Positions 16,547-26,741 of a DNA stretch of 64,000 nt are shown piece after piece. Source of the DNA: Pollutimonas thiosulfatoxidans (GTDB lineage: Bacteria > Pseudomonadota > Gammaproteobacteria > Burkholderiales > Burkholderiaceae_B); the NCBI RefSeq assembly GCF_004022565.1, contig NZ_CP022987.1, forward strand, positions 1,054,001 to 1,118,000. Reading direction: 5' to 3'. Both the position numbers and the translations under genes were made by a program. A model generated the notes under the pieces. The model saw only the letters and a program-made list of their open reading frames with translations, was not told where the DNA came from and made no database searches. Position 1 is the stretch's first letter. Each line of letters starts with the position of its first letter.

Positions 16547-17569
16547 ATGACTCTTACGGCCGATAACCTGCTCGTCCAGGCTCAAGAACAATTTGCGCAG
16601 GCGCCCGACGCCGCTGCGCTCGAAAACGCCAAAGCCAAGTTTCTTGGCAAGCAGGGGGCTCTGACCACGCTGCTCAAGGGCCTGGCTGCTCTGGACCCTG
16701 AGCAGAAGAAAGCCGAGGGCGCGCGCATCAATCAGCTCAAGCAGCAAATCGAAGGCGCATTGACTGCCCGCCGCGCCGAGCTTGCGCAGGCCGAACTGGA
16801 CAAGCGGCTTGCCGCAGAGACCATTGATGTCACGCTGCCGGGACGGGGCAGGGCCATGGGCGGCATCCATCCTGTCATTCAGTCCTGGCAACGGGTCGAG
16901 GCGATTTTCCGCTCCATAGGTTTCGACGTGGCCGACGGCCCCGAGATCGAGAACGACTGGACCAACTTCACGGCGCTGAACAACCCGGAGAACCATCCGG
17001 CCCGTTCCATGCAGGATACGTTCTACGTCGACATGCAAGACAGCCAGGGCCTGCCCCTGTTGCTGCGCACTCACACCAGTCCGATGCAGGTGCGCTATGC
17101 CCGCATGCACAAGCCGCCGATCAAGGTGATCGCGCCGGGGCGCACCTATCGGGTGGACAGCGACGCTACCCATTCACCCATGTTTCACCAGGTCGAAGGC
17201 TTGTGGATCGCCGAAGACATCTCGTTTGCTGACCTGAAGGGCGTCTACACAGATTTTCTGCGCGCCTTCTTCGAGACGGACAATCTGTCGGTGCGTTTCC
17301 GCCCGTCGTTCTTTCCGTTCACCGAACCCTCCGCCGAGATCGACATGATGTTCACCTCCGGCCCCAATCAGGGGCGCTGGCTGGAGATCTCCGGTTCGGG
17401 CCAGGTTCATCCGCAAGTGGTTCGCAACTTCGGCCTCGATCCCGAGCGCTACATTGGCTTTGCGTTCGGTTCGGGCCTCGAGCGCCTTACCATGCTGCGC
17501 TACGGCGTCAACGACTTAAGACAGTTCTTTGAAGGCGACTTGCGCTTTCTGCGCCAGTTCAATCGCTGA
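16547..17569 (+). CDS. pheS: Phenylalanine--tRNA ligase alpha subunit
   Basis: PheS is the catalytic class II subunit of the alpha2-beta2 synthetase. The 340-residue protein has an N-terminal coiled coil (about residues 1-90) that contacts tRNA, then the catalytic domain with GGIHPVIQSW, a motif 2 region (GRTYRVDSDATHSPMFHQVEGL) and the FRPSFFPFTEPSAEID segment. Normal length. ATG start. pheT follows after 33 bases. Confidence 0.97.
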   Translation: MTLTADNLLVQAQEQFAQAPDAAALENAKAKFLGKQGALTTLLKGLAALDPEQKKAEGARINQLKQQIEGALTARRAELAQAELDKRLAAETIDVTLPGRGRAMGGIHPVIQSWQRVEAIFRSIGFDVADGPEIENDWTNFTALNNPENHPARSMQDTFYVDMQDSQGLPLLLRTHTSPMQVRYARMHKPPIKVIAPGRTYRVDSDATHSPMFHQVEGLWIAEDISFADLKGVYTDFLRAFFETDNLSVRFRPSFFPFTEPSAEIDMMFTSGPNQGRWLEISGSGQVHPQVVRNFGLDPERYIGFAFGSGLERLTMLRYGVNDLRQFFEGDLRFLRQFNR

Positions 17570-17602
17570 AACCAGTTAACGCCTTCATCTGACGAGATCA
17601 CT

Positions 17603-20014
17603 ATGCAATTACCTGAGTCCTGGCTACGCGCTTTTGTAAATCCCGACCTGGATACCGATGCCTTGTCGCACCGGCTCACCATGGCCGGGCTGGAGGTCGA
17701 AGAGACCGCCACGGCAGCGCCGCCGTTTTCCGGGGTGGTGGTGGCACAAATCACCGAAATCGCCGCGCATCCCGATGCCGACAAGCTGCGGGTTTGCCAG
17801 GTCGACGACGGCTCGGGCGAACCTTTGCAGATCGTATGCGGCGCGCCTAACGCGGCCGCCGGCATCAAAGTGCCCCTGGCACGCGTGGGCGCCGAGCTCC
17901 CCGGTGGCATGAAGATCGGGACGGCAAAGATGCGGGGCGTGGCCTCCGCCGGCATGCTGTGCTCGGCCCGCGAGCTGGGTTTGTCGCAAGATCATGCGGG
18001 CTTGCTGGTACTGGACGAGAACGCCAAGGTTGGCCAGTCGCTGCGCGATGCGCTCGATCTGGACGAAACCGTTTTTACGCTCAAGCTGACACCTAACCGG
18101 GCGGATTGCCTGTCCATGCTGGGTGTGGCCCGCGAAGTGGCGGCGCTTACCGGCGCGCCGCTCAGCGTACCCCGGTTCGAGCCCGTCCCCGTAACGCTGG
18201 ATGATCGCTTGCCGGTTACGGTGCAAGCGCCCGACCTTTGCGGCCGCTTTGCCGGTCGCGTCATCCGCGGTGTCAACGCGCGGGCAGCCACGCCCGACTG
18301 GATGAAGGCGCGCCTGGAGCGCGCGGGTCAGCGCTCTATATCGGCGCTGGTCGACATCTCCAACTACATCATGCTGGAGCTGGGCCGACCCACCCATGTG
18401 TTCGACCTGAGCCGCATCCAGGGCGGTTTGACGGTGCGCTGGGCGCGTGAAGGCGAGACGCTGGAGCTGCTCAATGGCCAGACGGTGAACCTCACACCCG
18501 ACGTGGGCATTATTGCGGCCGGCGACGTCGTGGAAAGCATGGCTGGCATCATGGGCGGCGAAGCTACTGCTGTCACGCTGGACACCACCGATATTTATCT
18601 GGAAGGGGCGTTCTGGTGGCCCGAGGCCATCATGGGCAAGGCGCGTCGCTACAAGTTCAGCTCTGAAGCCAGTCATCGCTTCGAGCGCGGGGTCGACTTC
18701 GCATCCGTCACCGAGCATCTCGAGCGCATGACGCGCTTGCTGGTGGACATTTGCGGCGGGCAGGTCGGTCCGCTGGACGACCAGGTCATCAAGCTGCCCG
18801 CCCGCGAGCCGGTACGCATGCGCCTGGAAAGATGTCGCCGCGTGCTGGGCGTGCCGGTGGATCGCGCCGAAGTCGAACGCATTTTCTCCAGCCTGGGCTT
18901 GGTCCACGAGGTGGAGGAGGGCGACGTTTTTGTGGTGACGCCGCCCACATACCGCTTTGATCTTTTCATTGAAGAAGACCTCATCGAAGAAGTTGCCCGC
19001 ATCTATGGCTTCGAACGCATCCCCGATCTGCCGCCAGTGGCGCCGGCCCGGATGCTGGCCGTGCCCGAGGTGCAGCGCGGGCCCCACCTGTTGCGCGCTC
19101 GCATGGCCGGCCTGGACTATCAGGAAGTCATCAATTTTTCGTTCGTCGAGGAAGCCTGGGAACGTGATCTGGCTGGCAACGCCCACCCTATCGGCTTGCT
19201 CAACCCCATCGCCAGTCAACTGGCTGTGATGCGCTCCAGTTTGATTGGCGGCTTGCTAGCCAATATTGTTCATAATGCCAATCGCAAGCAAAGCCGGGTG
19301 CGGGTGTTTGAACTGGGGCGAGTCTTCATGCGCGATGCGCAAAGCGCCGATGGCGACCTCTCGGTGGCAGGTGTAAGCCAGCCGCAGCGCCTGGCTGGCG
19401 CTGCCTGGGGGCCGGCGCTGGAAGAGCAGTGGGCCGTACCAGCCCGTCCGGTCGACTTCTATGACATGAAGAAAGACGTGGAAGCGCTGCTGGGCGTGCG
19501 TGCCCAAGGCTTGGTGTGCGTGCCCGATACCCATCCGGCGCTGCACCCCGGACGCTCGGCGCGCCTGCTGCTAGACGGACAACCCATAGGTTGGCTCGGC
19601 GAAATCCATCCGCGCTGGGCGCAGCAGGCCGACCTGGCGCAAGCCCCGGTGGTGTTCGAAGTCGATGTGGACGCGATTTCCACAGTGCCCCTGCCGACAC
19701 CGGCAGAGGTATCAAGGCAACCCATCGTCATACGCGACCTCGCTGTATTGGCGGATCGGGACGTTTCGTATCAGGATTTGTTGGATACACTTACGCAAAC
19801 GGTTCGTTCTAATGCTACCCTTGGCATCGTCAGAGACATTAAACTGTTCGATGTATGGCGCGACAAGTCGTCCAGCGCCGCCGAGACCAGCATGGCTTTC
19901 CGATTCTGGCTGCAAGACCGCGACGCGACACTGGATGATGCCACGGTCGAGCAGTGCCTTGCGCGGCTACTCGAAGCGTTGGTCAGTGCCCACCGTGTGC
20001 GCCAGAGAGCTTAA
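17603..20014 (+). CDS. pheT: Phenylalanine--tRNA ligase beta subunit
   Basis: PheT supplies tRNA binding and editing of mis-charged Tyr. The 803-residue protein has the EMAP-type tRNA-binding domain (about residues 39-150), the B3/B4 editing region (about 200-400), B5 (about 400-475), the inactive synthetase-like core and the FDX-ACB anticodon-binding domain at the C-terminus (VSRQPIVIRDLAVLADRDVSY onward). Full length. ATG start. ihfA follows 14 bases after it, the common proteobacterial order. Confidence 0.97.
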   Translation: MQLPESWLRAFVNPDLDTDALSHRLTMAGLEVEETATAAPPFSGVVVAQITEIAAHPDADKLRVCQVDDGSGEPLQIVCGAPNAAAGIKVPLARVGAELPGGMKIGTAKMRGVASAGMLCSARELGLSQDHAGLLVLDENAKVGQSLRDALDLDETVFTLKLTPNRADCLSMLGVAREVAALTGAPLSVPRFEPVPVTLDDRLPVTVQAPDLCGRFAGRVIRGVNARAATPDWMKARLERAGQRSISALVDISNYIMLELGRPTHVFDLSRIQGGLTVRWAREGETLELLNGQTVNLTPDVGIIAAGDVVESMAGIMGGEATAVTLDTTDIYLEGAFWWPEAIMGKARRYKFSSEASHRFERGVDFASVTEHLERMTRLLVDICGGQVGPLDDQVIKLPAREPVRMRLERCRRVLGVPVDRAEVERIFSSLGLVHEVEEGDVFVVTPPTYRFDLFIEEDLIEEVARIYGFERIPDLPPVAPARMLAVPEVQRGPHLLRARMAGLDYQEVINFSFVEEAWERDLAGNAHPIGLLNPIASQLAVMRSSLIGGLLANIVHNANRKQSRVRVFELGRVFMRDAQSADGDLSVAGVSQPQRLAGAAWGPALEEQWAVPARPVDFYDMKKDVEALLGVRAQGLVCVPDTHPALHPGRSARLLLDGQPIGWLGEIHPRWAQQADLAQAPVVFEVDVDAISTVPLPTPAEVSRQPIVIRDLAVLADRDVSYQDLLDTLTQTVRSNATLGIVRDIKLFDVWRDKSSSAAETSMAFRFWLQDRDATLDDATVEQCLARLLEALVSAHRVRQRA

Positions 20015-20028
20015 GGAGCAAACTACTG

Positions 20029-20349
20029 ATGAATGCCGACCGTACCCTTACCAAGGCCGAGCTTGCCGAGATGCTGTTCGAGCGCGTAGGGCTGAACAAG
20101 CGCGAAGCCAAAGATATCGTCGACACGTTTTTCGAAGAGATCCGCGATTCGCTGGCGCGTGGCGTAGAGGTCAAGCTTTCGGGTTTCGGCAATTTTCAGG
20201 TTCGCAACAAACCGCCGCGTCCGGGCCGCAACCCCAAAACGGGTGAAGTTATTCCCATCGCCGCTCGTCGGGTGGTTACTTTCCACGCCAGTCAAAAGCT
20301 AAAAAGCGTCGTCGAACTCGCGGGCAAGCCCGCAGCTGAAACGAAGTAA
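20029..20349 (+). CDS. ihfA: Integration host factor alpha subunit
   Basis: IHF is a nucleoid DNA-bending heterodimer. The 106-residue protein shows the HU/IHF fold with GVEVKLSGFGNFQVRNK and the DNA-intercalating arm PPRPGRNPKTGEVIPI. The ATG at 20029 has AAGGAG (20013-20018) upstream; a longer in-frame reading from 19954 overlaps pheT and is not needed. It follows pheT, as in other proteobacteria, and precedes a MerR-type regulator by two bases. Confidence 0.96.
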   Translation: MNADRTLTKAELAEMLFERVGLNKREAKDIVDTFFEEIRDSLARGVEVKLSGFGNFQVRNKPPRPGRNPKTGEVIPIAARRVVTFHASQKLKSVVELAGKPAAETK

Positions 20350-20351
20350 GC

Positions 20352-20783
20352 ATGCACATGAGCACTACCGAAACCCCCGTCAATCTGCCCCCCATTCCCG
20401 CCAAGCGTTATTTCACCATCGGCGAAGTCAGCGACCTTTGCGGGGTGAAGCCGCATGTGCTGCGCTACTGGGAGCAAGAGTTCACCCAGCTCAAGCCGGT
20501 CAAGCGTCGCGGCAACCGCCGCTACTATCAGCATCACGAGGTCTTGCTGATACGCCGCATACGCGATCTTCTTTACGAGCAAGGCTTCACCATTGCGGGT
20601 GCCCGCAATCGCCTGGGCGACCTGAACGACGTGCCGCACGACCAGGACGCCGCTGTGCGCCTTTCCGGCGCCGAGCTCCAGGCCCTGCGCAACGATCTGG
20701 ACAATGTGCGCAACATGCTCGCGGAAGCGCTGGCGCAGACGGCGACCGGCCCCGAGTCAGGTGGCGACTTCCGTCTGTCTTGA
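20352..20783 (+). CDS. MerR-family regulator linked to ihfA
   Basis: This 143-residue protein has a MerR winged-helix domain (residues about 18-86: YFTIGEVSDLCGVKPHVLRYWEQEF and RRGNRRYYQHHEVLLIRRI), followed by a short helical tail. It has no metal-binding cysteine set. The family is found directly after ihfA in many beta- and gamma-proteobacteria, but its target is not established as far as I know. It starts two bases after the ihfA stop, so it is part of the same transcript. Confidence 0.88.
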   Translation: MHMSTTETPVNLPPIPAKRYFTIGEVSDLCGVKPHVLRYWEQEFTQLKPVKRRGNRRYYQHHEVLLIRRIRDLLYEQGFTIAGARNRLGDLNDVPHDQDAAVRLSGAELQALRNDLDNVRNMLAEALAQTATGPESGGDFRLS

Positions 20784-20850
20784 ACCTTTGGGCACATCGT
20801 CAAGCTTCGTCAATTTTCGACGCCTTGCGTGGACAAATATCGGCCGGCCC

Positions 20851-20879
20851 TTTAACGTTGTAAGTTGACGTTATATAAG
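20851..20879 (+). promoter_or_regulatory. Possible promoter and operator of the AraC-type gene
   Basis: A TATAAG hexamer (20874-20879) lies 17 bases after a weak TTTAAC. An inverted repeat AACGT-N9-ACGTT (20854-20872) fills the space between them and could be an autoregulatory site. Inferred from sequence only. Confidence 0.35.
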
Positions 20880-20910
20880 GGGCCATCAGGTTCCCGCCTG
20901 TTGCCGCCTT

Positions 20911-21336
20911 ATGTTGCAATCCGTGTCCGCTCAGCCCCAGCCCGGGGAACCCGTAGATCAGTATCTGGTTCGTATGATGAAACAGATGCTGGTGACCGAC
21001 CTTTCCAACCCGCCCCAACTGGGCGAGCTTGCCGACAAGTTGCAAACCAGCAAGAAGCGCCTATCTCGCGCGCTTCGTCTGGGCACAGGCATGACACTAC
21101 CCCAGTACCTGCGCGAAGAGCGCATGCGACGCGCCCAGCGTTTGCTGACACAGACATCTCTGCCCGTGGCGGTGATCGCGCGGGAGGTCGGGTTTTCCAG
21201 CGTCGCCAACTTTTCTCATGCGTTTCGCCAGCAAGTTGGCATGCCGCCTTCGGCCTTCCGCAAGCAGTCACCTCTGGAAGCCCTGACTTCGATAGAAGGC
21301 GCCTTGCAATGGGCGCCGGAGCGCGACGGCGTTTAA
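20911..21336 (+). CDS. AraC-type regulator, DNA-binding domain only
   Basis: At 141 residues this protein is little more than the two helix-turn-helix motifs of the AraC family (residues about 24-120: LADKLQTSKKRLSRALRLGTGMTLPQYLREERMRRAQRLL, here in two pieces, and VIAREVGFSSVANFSHAFRQQVGMPPSAFRK). It lacks a sensor domain, like MarA/SoxS, so it would be controlled by its own level or by a partner. Target unknown. It stands alone between the ihfA block and sdaA. Confidence 0.82.
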   Translation: MLQSVSAQPQPGEPVDQYLVRMMKQMLVTDLSNPPQLGELADKLQTSKKRLSRALRLGTGMTLPQYLREERMRRAQRLLTQTSLPVAVIAREVGFSSVANFSHAFRQQVGMPPSAFRKQSPLEALTSIEGALQWAPERDGV

Positions 21337-21391
21337 CAAGCGAGGATCCGGCGCGCTAGAATAGGGCACTGATAGCTTGCGAGGCGGCGCC

Positions 21392-22773
<1,382 letters not shown>

Positions 22774-22777
<4 letters not shown>

Positions 22778-23736
22778 CGGGGCGCCGGCGTCTCGCCAAA
22801 TTTCACCAGCCGCCCTATGAACAATACCGGGCCGCTGGGGCTGGCCACCGGCGAGCCACCCTTGGGTTCGAGGGTCATCTCTACAATCTGTCCCGCGCTG
22901 ATGTCGCCCATGATATTGGCCGGGACAGTGATGGGTTGGTTCGGATCGACCAAACCCAGAGACCGCGGTTGCGGCATGGTTGGGCCGTGCGTCCACAGTT
23001 GTACCGAGGTATCGGCCGGCGTGTCGCTGCGCACTTGCGGATTCATCAGCACATTGCCTTGAGGATCGACGGTCACTATCCAGCCTGGCGTGGAGCTTTG
23101 TCCTGGCGCTTGCAAGATCGCGGCCAGGGTAGGGGCCACTTCCACTATGGTGACGGGCGGGGCAATGGGCTGGGTAGGCATTAATCCCAGGAACAACGCG
23201 ATAACGGCAAGCAGGATGCTGGTAACGCGCCATAACCAGATATTGCCTTGCGCCTTCGCGCTGCGCCCCTTGGGAGCATGTTCTTCGGGAGAGCTGGCGT
23301 TGGCCACTTGCGTGGTAGTGGCCGGCGGCTGGTTGAGCGGCGGTTTGGCGACCTGTGTGTCGGCGGCGGGATGCTTGCGCTCTGTGGACGGCGGTGGCGG
23401 AGTGGGTGTCGCTGCTGGGACGACAGGCGCCGGCGCTGCCACCGCAGTGCCGGCTGGTTTGCGCGCCGCCGGCTGCCGATAAAGGCTGGACAAGGCCGGC
23501 GTTGTGTCATGCCCCAGCGCGGTCTGGATATCGTGCAGCAATTGCGGCGACGGATCGATGGGAGGCAGGATGTCGGTCAGCACAAGGAAACGATCTTCCC
23601 AGAGCAAGGCGCTTATTACAGCGCTCTCGTCCTCACCCAAAAGGGCGTGGGCGCGAGCGATTTCCTGGGGGCCCAACAGGCCCAGCGTGTACTCACCCAT
23701 GAAAATGTGCTGCGCGTTCTGTGTTGCGGAACTCAT
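22774..23736 (-). CDS. Anti-sigma factor (RskA-like)
   Basis: This 320-residue inner-membrane protein has a cytoplasmic N-terminal helical domain (about residues 1-80), a Pro/Ala-rich linker (about 85-165), one membrane segment (about 166-187) and a periplasmic RskA-type domain (about 190-320). The zinc-type HxxxCxxC motif of many anti-sigma factors is absent, as in RskA relatives. It overlaps the ECF sigma gene by four bases (ATGA), so the two are translationally coupled and it probably holds that sigma factor inactive until a periplasmic signal. Confidence 0.82.
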
Positions 23737-24245
23737 GCCGGTGAGTGCTCCGAGATACGTTGCAAGCCTTCGCAGACGGCTCGTTTGATGGTGCCTGCAG
23801 GCTGCTTCAGCTCCGCGGCGATCTGCTCATAGTTGTAGCCGCCGTAATAGGCCATGAAAAGGGCTTTGCGCGGCGTTTCATCCAGTTGCGCCAGTGCCAG
23901 CATTGTAGGATCTGCCTGATCGGGTATGGCCTCGGGCCAGGACGGCTCATCGCTGGGGCGGTTGCGTCCCGGCTGACGAAGGCGGGCCAGTGCCCGATAG
24001 CGCAAGATGCTGTACATCCAGGCGCGCGCGCTGCTCAGGGCCGGATCAAAACTGTCGGCATTCTTCCAGATCAGCACAAAGGTCTCGCGCAGCAGGTCCT
24101 CGGCTTGCGCCCGTTGCGGAAGCAGTTTCAGGCAGAGGGCCAGCATATGGGGCGCTTCGCGCAGATACAAGTTCTGAAAAGCTTTTTGCTCGCCTTTTGC
24201 GCAGGCCATCAGGTCGGTCTTGCTGTCGCGCAGGGATACAGCCAT
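23733..24245 (-). CDS. ECF sigma factor
   Basis: This 170-residue protein is a group IV sigma factor with region 2 (LYLREAPHMLALCLKLLPQRAQAEDLLRE, in two parts) and region 4 (LAQLDETPRKALFMAYYGGYNYEQIAAELKQPAGTIKRAV), the latter an ordinary helix-turn-helix. The pairing with an RskA-like membrane anti-sigma suggests a SigK-type response. The regulon cannot be read from the window; no obvious target gene is adjacent. The 124 bases to the divergent exporter gene contain a TACAAT hexamer (24336-24341) but no clear full promoter. Confidence 0.88.
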   Translation of the reverse strand: MAVSLRDSKTDLMACAKGEQKAFQNLYLREAPHMLALCLKLLPQRAQAEDLLRETFVLIWKNADSFDPALSSARAWMYSILRYRALARLRQPGRNRPSDEPSWPEAIPDQADPTMLALAQLDETPRKALFMAYYGGYNYEQIAAELKQPAGTIKRAVCEGLQRISEHSPA

Positions 24246-24369
24246 GGGTACTCCGGTTTAAAGCTCTCGGGTTCGATATTGTAGTGGTTGTGGCTGGCGG
24301 TACGCTGACCCGTCGGGCCACCGAAGGGCAGCAAGTACAATACAGCGCTGCCTACTTTTATTCGCCTGC

Positions 24370-26154
24370 ATGAGATTCACCAGCCGAGGGCCCGCCCCTC
24401 AACGCCGCAACGACATCCAAACCATAAAATCGCTTTTGCCCTATGTATGGCAATTCAAGTGGCGGGTGATTGCCGCGATCATTTGCCTGGTGGCAGCGAA
24501 GGTGGCCAGCGTCATACTGCCATTATTCCTCAAGGACATCGTCGACAAGCTGAGCGTGCCGGCAACCTTGCTTGCATTGCCGGTCGCCGCGCTGGTGGGT
24601 TACGGTTTCGCCAGGCTGGCCAGCAGCGTCTTTGGTGAACTGCGCGATGCCTTGTTTGCCCGCGTTACACAAGGTTCCATACGGCGTATTGCCGCTCAGT
24701 TGTTCCAGCATCTGTTCGCCCTGTCGCTACGTTTTCATATGCAGCGACAGACCGGTGGCCTGAGCCGCGATATCGAGCGCGGCACCAAAGGCATAGGTTT
24801 CTTATTGAACTTCATGGTGTTCAATATCTTGCCTACTTTGCTCGAGATCAGCATGGTGGCTGCCATATTGCTGTGGCGCTACGAATGGCCCTTCGCCGTG
24901 GCAACGCTGGGGACCATAGGGTCTTATATAGCGTTTACCTTGTTCGTGACCGAAAAGCGCATGGTCTATCGACGCAGCATGAACGATCTGGACAGCAAGG
25001 CCAATACCAAAGCCATCGATGCGCTGATCAACTACGAAACCGTGAAGTACTTCGGCAACGAAGGCTACGAGCTGGATCGCTATGACCGCAATCTGGGCAA
25101 GTGGGTCGATTCCGCGGTCAAGAACCAGGTGTCGCTGAATTTTCTCAATATGGGGCAGGCCGCAATCATTACCGTTGGCGTCACTTTGCTGCTGTGGCTG
25201 TCTGCCAGCGGGGTCGTCAACCAGACCATGACGGTGGGCGATGTTGTCCTGGTGTCGGCCTACCTGACGCAACTGTACGCCCCGTTGAATTTCCTGGGCT
25301 TCGTCTATCGCGAGATCAAGCATGCATTGGCCGATATGGAACGCATGTTCGGCTTGATGGAACTGGGGGAAGAGGTGGCTGACCGGCCCGGCGCCAAAAA
25401 ACTGCGTACCAGCCAGGCGTCGGTGACTTTCGAAAATGTGGACTTCGGCTACGAGGCCAACCGCCAGATACTGTTCGGCGTCGACTTTACGATACCGGCC
25501 GGTCATACGCTTGCCGTCGTTGGTGCCTCGGGCGCCGGCAAATCGACCTTGTCGCGCCTGCTATTCCGGTTCTACGACGTGAATGCCGGTGCTATCAAAA
25601 TCAACGACATCGATATCCGCGACCTGACGCAAGCCAGCTTGCGCCACCATATCGGCATCGTCCCGCAAGACACTGTGCTGTTCAACGACACCATCCTCTA
25701 TAACATCGCTTACGGCAATCCGCTGGCGACCCAGGAAGAAATCGTACAGGCAGCGAAGTCTTCCAGCATCCACGATTTTGTGATGGGTTTGCCTGATGGC
25801 TATCAAACCCAGGTTGGCGAGCGCGGGCTGAAGCTGTCGGGCGGCGAGAAACAGCGCGTGGCGATCGCCCGCACGCTTTTGAAGAATCCGCCCGTATTGA
25901 TCCTGGACGAGGCGACGAGCGCCCTGGATACCAAGACAGAAAGGGCCATCCAGGAAGAACTGAGCCAAATCGCCCGCAACCGCACAACCTTGATCATTGC
26001 TCATAGGCTGTCCACCATCGTGGATGCGGATGAAATCATGGTCTTGGATCAGGGCCGCGTGCAAGAGCGCGGCACCCATCGGGATCTACTGGCCCGGCAG
26101 GGACGCTATGCGCAAATGTGGGCCATGCAGCAAGCGCGACAAGAGGCGGTGTAG
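24370..26154 (+). CDS. ATM1-type ABC exporter
   Basis: This 594-residue half-transporter has six membrane segments (about residues 20-320) and an ATPase domain with Walker A GASGAGKS (Lys391), signature LSGGE (489-493) and Walker B ILDEATSALD. The sequence (ETVKYFGNEGYE, GAIKINDIDIRDLTQASLR) places it with Atm1/HMT exporters, which move glutathione-linked sulfur or metal species. It lies directly upstream of the SUF iron-sulfur operon on the same strand, which fits such a role. A paralogue forms the core of the fusion protein at 55186-57930. Confidence 0.9.
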   Translation: MRFTSRGPAPQRRNDIQTIKSLLPYVWQFKWRVIAAIICLVAAKVASVILPLFLKDIVDKLSVPATLLALPVAALVGYGFARLASSVFGELRDALFARVTQGSIRRIAAQLFQHLFALSLRFHMQRQTGGLSRDIERGTKGIGFLLNFMVFNILPTLLEISMVAAILLWRYEWPFAVATLGTIGSYIAFTLFVTEKRMVYRRSMNDLDSKANTKAIDALINYETVKYFGNEGYELDRYDRNLGKWVDSAVKNQVSLNFLNMGQAAIITVGVTLLLWLSASGVVNQTMTVGDVVLVSAYLTQLYAPLNFLGFVYREIKHALADMERMFGLMELGEEVADRPGAKKLRTSQASVTFENVDFGYEANRQILFGVDFTIPAGHTLAVVGASGAGKSTLSRLLFRFYDVNAGAIKINDIDIRDLTQASLRHHIGIVPQDTVLFNDTILYNIAYGNPLATQEEIVQAAKSSSIHDFVMGLPDGYQTQVGERGLKLSGGEKQRVAIARTLLKNPPVLILDEATSALDTKTERAIQEELSQIARNRTTLIIAHRLSTIVDADEIMVLDQGRVQERGTHRDLLARQGRYAQMWAMQQARQEAV

Positions 26155-26179
26155 GGATGGCGGGCGACAGCATTTTCGC

Positions 26180-26212
26180 TTGACGCATATAGTACCAAAG
26201 TAGTACTATATG
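26180..26212 (+). promoter_or_regulatory. SUF operon promoter with palindromic operator
   Basis: TTGACG (26180-26185), 18 bases, TACTAT (26204-26209). A perfect 10+10 inverted repeat, CATATAGTAC (26186-26195) and GTACTATATG (26203-26212) with a 7-base centre, fills the spacer and covers the -10. A protein bound there would block RNA polymerase. The obvious candidate is the Rrf2-type regulator encoded next. Confidence 0.75.
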
Positions 26213-26246
26213 GACTCTTTAAACCGTCAGAACGTTGGAGACGCGG

Positions 26247-26741
26247 TTGTTGCGGATCAGCAAAATTATCGACTACGGCACGCTGGTGCTGACCCATATG
26301 GCAGGACACCCGGAGCGGGTGTTCAGCGCGTCTGACCTTGCCAATACGCTGGGTTTGGGCCAGCCCACGGTCAGCAAAATACTTAAGCTGCTGGGCCAGC
26401 ACGAGCTCGTAAAAAGCAGTCGCGGCGCGCGTGGCGGCTACATGTTGGGCCGCCCGGCAAAGTCAATAAGTATAGCGCAAATCATTGATGCCCTGGACGA
26501 TCAACCCTTCGGTATTACCGAATGCACGGCGCTGCCCGGCGCTTGCACGGTCGAGGCCGGTTGCCATATTCGTACAAACTGGCAACGCATCAACGCCATC
26601 GTCCGGCGCACGCTCGAAGACGTGAGCGTAGCCGATATGCTGCGTCCCACCCCTATTGAATATCCTTTGAATGCACAGCCACTCCTGCCCAGCGCGGGCA
26701 GCACGGCAGTAAGCCCCACGACTTGGAGTGTTCGTAAATGA
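26247..26741 (+). CDS. SUF operon regulator (Rrf2/IscR family)
   Basis: This 164-residue repressor-type protein has an Rrf2 winged helix (MLRISKIIDYGTLVLTHMA, then ASDLANTLGLGQPTVSKILKLL) and three cysteines, Cys93, Cys100 and Cys106, spaced like the [2Fe-2S] ligands of IscR (92, 98, 104). It probably senses iron-sulfur status and controls this operon. The start is inferred at TTG 26247, with GGAG at 26236-26239 seven bases before; upstream TTG codons would add residues not typical of the family. Its stop overlaps the sufB start by four bases (ATGA). Confidence 0.88.
   Translation: MLRISKIIDYGTLVLTHMAGHPERVFSASDLANTLGLGQPTVSKILKLLGQHELVKSSRGARGGYMLGRPAKSISIAQIIDALDDQPFGITECTALPGACTVEAGCHIRTNWQRINAIVRRTLEDVSVADMLRPTPIEYPLNAQPLLPSAGSTAVSPTTWSVRK

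Noticed and set aside
17624..19219. Minus-strand ORF of 531 codons
   Set aside because: It lies wholly within pheT, in the opposite direction; long shadow frames are common in GC-rich DNA, and the product has no recognisable domain.
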